9,430 nt of DNA from an uncultured Ruminococcus sp. Lineage in GTDB: Bacteria; Bacillota; Clostridia; Oscillospirales; Ruminococcaceae. Positions 5,873 to 9,430 of the stretch are shown piece by piece; the stretch's first letter is position 1, and each line of letters starts with the position of its first letter. The translations under genes and the position numbers were made by a program. Location: contig CALGTT010000350.1 of the NCBI GenBank assembly GCA_937901485.1, forward strand, positions 1 through 9,430, in the 5' to 3' direction. The notes under the pieces are model-generated. The model had not been told where the DNA came from, ran no database searches, and saw only the letters and a list, made by a program, of their open reading frames with translations.

Positions 5873-5898
5873 CCCCCGCCGAATGGCGGGGGTTTTTT
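5873..5898 (+). terminator. Terminator of the rpmG-rplA operon
   Basis: A perfect 8-bp GC stem CCCCCGCC-GAAT-GGCGGGGG is followed by six T residues, a textbook strong intrinsic terminator, 14 bp after the rplA stop codon. Confidence 0.95.
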
Positions 5899-5925
5899 GT
5901 ACTCTGTCAAGAGAAAGCAAACAAG

Positions 5926-5949
5926 AATCCCCGCCTGACGGCGGGGATT
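5926..5949 (-). terminator. Probable terminator of the GH26 gene
   Basis: On the minus strand a perfect 10-bp stem AATCCCCGCC / GGCGGGGATT with a 4-nt loop lies 12 bp after the GH26 stop codon. It is followed by CTTGTTTGC, a broken T-tract, so it may be less efficient than the facing terminator at 5873-5898, whose stem core (CCCCGCC/GGCGGGG) is the same. Confidence 0.75.
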
Positions 5950-5961
5950 TCATCATTATAA

Positions 5962-8193
5962 TTACTTGACCGGCAGAGTTTCTACAATACCGATCGTATT
6001 CTTGAGGATGAGCAGGGCATCCACTGCTGTGGGCTTACCGTCGAGGTCAACGTCTGCTGCCTTCTTACCCTCCTCTGTCAGCTCCTCGCCGATCAGCAGG
6101 TTGCGGTTCAGGCTGAGTACATCCAGCAGATTCACTGTGCCGTCTGCGTTGACATCGCCATAGATGATCACCGAATCTTCTCCTGCCACAACACTGAATG
6201 GGCGAAGTGATTCTCCCCAGCCCTTGACTATCAGGTTGGTGCTACCGACGGATACACCCTTGATCACAAAGGTGTAATTATCAATCTTTTCCTCGATGAC
6301 TGCAATGGATTCATCCTCGATGCAGAAATCATCAATTAAAAATCCGCCGATAATTTTCAGCGTCACCTCTGCAGTTTCGCCGACCTTCAGATTTTTCGGC
6401 AGTCCTATCACTTCAAAACCATCTGCATTCACCGGAGGCTCCACTACACCGCCGCCGTCATACAGATCCTCCGGCAGCTCGTCAAGCATGATGCAGTAGT
6501 CGCTCTTGAGCAGCTCTGTCAGTGCGTCCTTGTCCTGATAATTGTCACCGCTGATAAAATTATCCTGACCGTTGTCATACCATGTGCAGAAATACAGCCA
6601 GCCAGCCTTTTCGATCGTCATATTGTCCAGACTCGGAACAGAGCTGTTTTCAGGCATTGCGACCATCTTCTTGCCGCCCACATAGTTGTACAGATCATAG
6701 AAAATGCCGGTTTCAGCGTCCAGATTCGGGCCACTGGTCAGACCGTCATGGCGGTTGTACTGGGTGTTGTACTTATCCAGACCAACGATATCCACATAGT
6801 CATCACCGGGATACCACTTTGCAGAGTCAGGGGACCAGTTATAGAGATTCTGCACCCAAATGAGGTTGTGCAGGTCATACTTGACTGTCAGCTCCTCGTA
6901 CAGGAACTTCCACAGAGCCTTGTAATCCTCTGCGCCGTCCTGCGACCACCAGAACCACGCACCTGCACCGTCCAGACCGCCGTTACCCTCTGCTTCATGG
7001 AAGGGACGGAACAGGATCGGACAGCCGGCATCCTGTGCCTTTGTGAGCTGTTCTGCGAGATCCTCAATACAGAGCTGGAAGTATTCGTACTCCTTTGTGC
7101 CCTCCTTGACAACATTGGCAACCTTGAATTCCTTGTTGGGCTTATAGGTCGCACCCGTCCAGTCAACAGCATCACCAACGGTGTAATCTGCGAAATCCTG
7201 CGGAATATTGATATGCCAGCAAACGGTTGCAATCCCGTTTTTCTTGTTGACCCAGTCGATCAGACGCTCTGTAGAGCCGTCATCCCAGCCGTAGAGGGGG
7301 TTGTAGTTCATCAGGTCAAAGCCGCGGATTGCCGGAAATGAACCGGAGAGGGATTCCATATACTCGAATTCAAGGTCATAATTGGTCAGCTTATAGCAGC
7401 GGTTCTGGCTGTCATACTCATACTTCTTGCCGTTTTCGTCATAGCACTTCCATACAAATGTGCTGCCGTCATCCGCTTCTGCAAGGTCGGCTTCATCATA
7501 GGTGTAGATATTGCCGTCGCTGTCCGTCAGGTTGCCGGCTGCGGTGTTGAGCGTCAGGGAGTAGGTGGACTGGTGCATGGAGCTGCCGCCGCCGTAGATC
7601 TCCTGCTGACCTGCGAGGATATGATCGCCGTAAACGGATGCGAGATACTGCATCAGGGACTTGGTTTCTGCGGTCGCATCGGGATCGCAGGGAACGCTGT
7701 TGCCCTGCAGATCCGGCAGAACAGCTTCCTTGATGGTGATGGTATCATACGCAACGTAGCCATATTTCGGCATGAATTCAATGGTATTCACGCCCTTGTT
7801 CAGACGGAAGTTGCCGAAGCTGAAATCCGTCCACTCTGCGGTATAGGGGAAGGATTTCATAAATTCAGAGCCATTGACTGCCACGGTGCTCTGTCTGCCT
7901 TCCTCGTTGAGGATCTGCGCATAGCGGCAGGTGATCTCATACATGCCGTCCTCCGGCACTTCGATCTCCAGTGTGATGTTGGAGTTTGTGTGGTACACAA
8001 AGCCCTCACCGCTGTAGCCGGGGATCTGGTTTTCATAGATGCTCGTCCAGACATTATCCGGTTCGAGAGCCTCCGCCTCATAAGTGCCAAGCTCCAGTGC
8101 GGATGCCTGTGTCATGGGCATTACGCTGCACAGAGAAAAGCCCATTGCTGCCGCTGTCAGAGTGGACATGAGCTGCTTTACAGATTTTTTCAT
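5962..8193 (-). CDS. Secreted dockerin-containing GH26 glycoside hydrolase with CBM35 (probable beta-mannanase)
   Basis: This is a probable endo-beta-1,4-mannanase built for a cellulosome. Domains of the 743-residue protein in order: signal peptide (1-32, ending ASA); CBM35-like carbohydrate-binding module (about 34-157, starting YEAEALEP); GH26 catalytic domain (about 172-570); Pro/Gly-rich linker; Ig-like (BIG2-type) domain (about 590-672); and type I dockerin (about 676-743). The catalytic domain shows CWH (325-327), the acid/base Glu400 in RPFHE, Glu515 in MPENSS as nucleophile, and IVGLDKY. The dockerin has two intact calcium loops, DVNADGTVNLLD and DVDLDGKPTAVD. The start at 8193 has AGGAAGG (8204-8210) at 10 nt; the ATG at 8202 is only 1 nt from that site. 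It is monocistronic, with no cohesin or scaffoldin gene nearby. Mannan specificity is inferred; some GH26 members cleave mixed-linkage glucan or xylan. Confidence 0.93.
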   Translation of the reverse strand: MKKSVKQLMSTLTAAAMGFSLCSVMPMTQASALELGTYEAEALEPDNVWTSIYENQIPGYSGEGFVYHTNSNITLEIEVPEDGMYEITCRYAQILNEEGRQSTVAVNGSEFMKSFPYTAEWTDFSFGNFRLNKGVNTIEFMPKYGYVAYDTITIKEAVLPDLQGNSVPCDPDATAETKSLMQYLASVYGDHILAGQQEIYGGGSSMHQSTYSLTLNTAAGNLTDSDGNIYTYDEADLAEADDGSTFVWKCYDENGKKYEYDSQNRCYKLTNYDLEFEYMESLSGSFPAIRGFDLMNYNPLYGWDDGSTERLIDWVNKKNGIATVCWHINIPQDFADYTVGDAVDWTGATYKPNKEFKVANVVKEGTKEYEYFQLCIEDLAEQLTKAQDAGCPILFRPFHEAEGNGGLDGAGAWFWWSQDGAEDYKALWKFLYEELTVKYDLHNLIWVQNLYNWSPDSAKWYPGDDYVDIVGLDKYNTQYNRHDGLTSGPNLDAETGIFYDLYNYVGGKKMVAMPENSSVPSLDNMTIEKAGWLYFCTWYDNGQDNFISGDNYQDKDALTELLKSDYCIMLDELPEDLYDGGGVVEPPVNADGFEVIGLPKNLKVGETAEVTLKIIGGFLIDDFCIEDESIAVIEEKIDNYTFVIKGVSVGSTNLIVKGWGESLRPFSVVAGEDSVIIYGDVNADGTVNLLDVLSLNRNLLIGEELTEEGKKAADVDLDGKPTAVDALLILKNTIGIVETLPVK

Positions 8194-8228
8194 TTCTACC
8201 ATTCCTTCCTGTATATTAAGGTAATTCT

Positions 8229-8257
8229 ATTATATCACAACTTGCACAAGATTTCTA
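8229..8257 (-). promoter_or_regulatory. Extended -10 promoter of the GH26 gene
   Basis: On the minus strand a perfect TATAAT (plus 8229-8234) is preceded by TGA, an extended -10 motif. The -35 position holds only TAGAAA (plus 8252-8257), a poor match, which suggests dependence on the extended -10 or an activator. The predicted start near 8222 leaves a leader of about 30 nt. Confidence 0.7.
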
Positions 8258-8317
8258 CCTAAATTTTGCACAAATTTTTAGCATTGATTTTAGGTAAAAC
8301 AGCACATATGTTTACCT
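8256..8317. promoter_or_regulatory. Cluster of inverted AGGTAA/TACCT boxes upstream of the GH26 gene
   Basis: Three related boxes alternate in orientation: TACCTAAA (8256-8263), TTTAGGTA (8289-8296) and TTTACCT (8311-8317). The second and third form AGGTAAA-N12-TTTACCT, and the first and second form TACCTAAA-N25-TTTAGGTA. A further AGGTAA lies at 8219-8224 near the start site. The boxes begin at the weak -35 and extend upstream, as expected for an activator or other regulator of polysaccharide-utilisation genes. The protein that binds is unknown. Confidence 0.45.
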
Positions 8318-8355
8318 TATTTAAGAAACTGTAAACTTTCATTGAAGATTTACGC

Positions 8356-8386
8356 AAAAAACTCCCCTGCCGCATGACAGGGGAGT
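8356..8386 (-). terminator. Terminator of the EF-G-like gene
   Basis: On the minus strand a perfect 9-bp stem ACTCCCCTG / CAGGGGAGT (plus arms 8361-8369 and 8378-8386) with an 8-nt loop runs into a T-tract (complement of 8356-8361). It lies 15 bp after the stop codon at 8402. Confidence 0.92.
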
Positions 8387-8401
8387 CGGATATTTGACAG
8401 A

Positions 8402-9430
8402 TTATGCTTCTGTATTCACTGCGATCGAAGCAATGACCTCGGAGAGGAGGTTTGCCGGAAGCGGCTCATAACGGAGGAATTCCATTGTGAAGCTGCCCAT
8501 ACCGCGTGCCACCTGACGCAGGTACATTGCAAAGTCGTGCATTTCACGAACGGGAACTTCCGCTGTAATGGTGGTTTCGCCCTTGCCTGCCGGCTCCATG
8601 CCGAGCACTCTGCCGCGGCGTTTGTTCAGCTCGCCCATGATATCGCCGGTATTGTCATCCGGTGCGGTAACATTCAGTGTGCTGATGGGTTCAAGCATCA
8701 CAGGATCTGCATTCTTCATGCCCTCCTTGTAAGCGATGGACGCTGCCATCTTGAACGCCATTTCGGAGGAGTCAACCGGATGATACGAACCATCCAGCAG
8801 GATCGCCTTCAGACCGACAACGGGACAGCCAGCCAGAACGCCCTTCTTCACGCAGTCCTGCAAGCCCTTTTCAACTGCGGGGAAGTAATTCTTCGGTACA
8901 GAACCGCCGAATACCTTTTCTTCGAAAATGAGGGTGTCGCTCACGCAGGGTTCAAACGCGATCTTAACATGACCGTACTGACCATGACCGCCGGACTGCT
9001 TCTTGTGCTTGCCCTCTGCCTCCACCTTCTTGCGGATGGTTTCACGGTAAGCTACCTGTGGTTCGCTGAGCTTCACTTCTGCGCCGAACTTCGCCTTGAG
9101 CTTTGCAACCGCGATTTCGAGATGCTGTTCACCCAGACCGGAAAGGATCATTTCCTTGGTCTGCGGATCCTGCTCATAGGTCAGAGTCGGATCTTCCTCA
9201 ACCAGACGCTGCATACCTGCGGAAATCTTAGCTTCGTCGCCCTGTGCCTTTGCGCGGACTGCCATGGAATAGCAGGCGTGCGGGAATGCGGGCATTTCCG
9301 CGGATGCCACTCTTGCAGCTGCACAGAGGGTATCGCCGGTATTTGCGGAGATCTTCACCGCAGCAACAACATCACCGGCGGACGCGGACTTCACTTCTGT
9401 CTGCTTCTTGCCGAGGAGTGTGTAGAGCTT
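8402..9430 (-). CDS. fusA: Elongation factor G-family translational GTPase, C-terminal part (5' end outside window)
   Basis: EF-G drives GTP-dependent translocation on the ribosome. The visible 342 residues, running in from the window edge (first residues KLYTLLGKKQTEV), cover the end of domain II, domain III (EEDPTLTYEQDPQTKEMILS, then GLGEQHLEI), domain IV (QVAYRETIRKKVEAEGKHKK, then SGGHGQYGHV and HPVDSSEMAFKMAASIAYKE) and domain V (MLEPISTLNV, NTGDIMGELNKRRGRVLGME, TMEFLRYEPLP). The GTPase domain lies beyond the window. Some positions differ from classical EF-G: GGHGQYGHV where GGRGQYGHV is usual, GLGEQHLEI instead of GMGELHLDI, and a shorter domain IV loop. This suggests the second EF-G-like paralogue common in Clostridia rather than the str-operon fusA, so the symbol marks family only. 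It is the last gene of its transcript. Confidence 0.9.
   Translation of the reverse strand, partial: KLYTLLGKKQTEVKSASAGDVVAAVKISANTGDTLCAAARVASAEMPAFPHACYSMAVRAKAQGDEAKISAGMQRLVEEDPTLTYEQDPQTKEMILSGLGEQHLEIAVAKLKAKFGAEVKLSEPQVAYRETIRKKVEAEGKHKKQSGGHGQYGHVKIAFEPCVSDTLIFEEKVFGGSVPKNYFPAVEKGLQDCVKKGVLAGCPVVGLKAILLDGSYHPVDSSEMAFKMAASIAYKEGMKNADPVMLEPISTLNVTAPDDNTGDIMGELNKRRGRVLGMEPAGKGETTITAEVPVREMHDFAMYLRQVARGMGSFTMEFLRYEPLPANLLSEVIASIAVNTEA

Noticed and set aside
6748..7341. Plus-strand open frames opposite the GH26 gene (also 7573-8262)
   Set aside because: They are antisense to a protein with clear signal peptide, catalytic and dockerin motifs, and show no domain of their own.

Overview
The window looks like chromosomal DNA from a low-GC-lineage (Firmicutes) Clostridia bacterium, most likely a cellulosome-producing Ruminococcus. 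The main reason is a secreted glycoside hydrolase family 26 enzyme ending in a type I dockerin. Gram-positive ribosome binding sites, sigma-A-type promoters and the rpmG-secE-nusG-rplK-rplA order fit this. The moderate GC content and dockerin style recall R. champanellensis or R. flavefaciens, but the species is an inference. No phage, IS, CRISPR or tRNA sequence was seen.

Layout. (1) Positions 90-2362, minus strand: an NfeD-like membrane protein followed by a flotillin, driven by a consensus promoter at 2334-2362 and ended by a terminator at 90-121. This resembles the B. subtilis yuaF-floT pair. (2) Positions 2521-3204, plus strand: a divergent XRE-family regulator with its own promoter and terminator. 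Both divergent promoters carry the same 15-bp palindrome, GTAAAY-N3-RTTTAC, just downstream of the -10 box, so the regulator probably represses both itself and the nfeD-flotillin operon. (3) Positions 3327-5898, plus strand: a housekeeping operon, rpmG-secE-nusG-rplK-rplA, with a promoter at 3327-3355, a structured leader and a strong terminator after rplA. The gaps before rplK and before rplA each contain an RNA element (GUGGGAG...UUACCAC) resembling the L1 binding site of 23S rRNA, which suggests two-point autoregulation by L1. rplJ and rplL do not follow rplA. (4) Positions 5926-8317, minus strand: a 743-residue signal peptide-CBM35-GH26-Ig-like-dockerin protein, a probable cellulosomal beta-mannanase, with an extended -10 promoter preceded by repeated AGGTAA/TACCT boxes. 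(5) Positions 8356-9430, minus strand: the C-terminal half of an EF-G-family translational GTPase, cut by the window edge, with its terminator.

The genes form three functional groups: membrane-microdomain organisation under a local repressor, translation/secretion/transcription machinery, and plant mannan degradation. The points most worth following up are the shared operator pair and the duplicated L1-like leaders.
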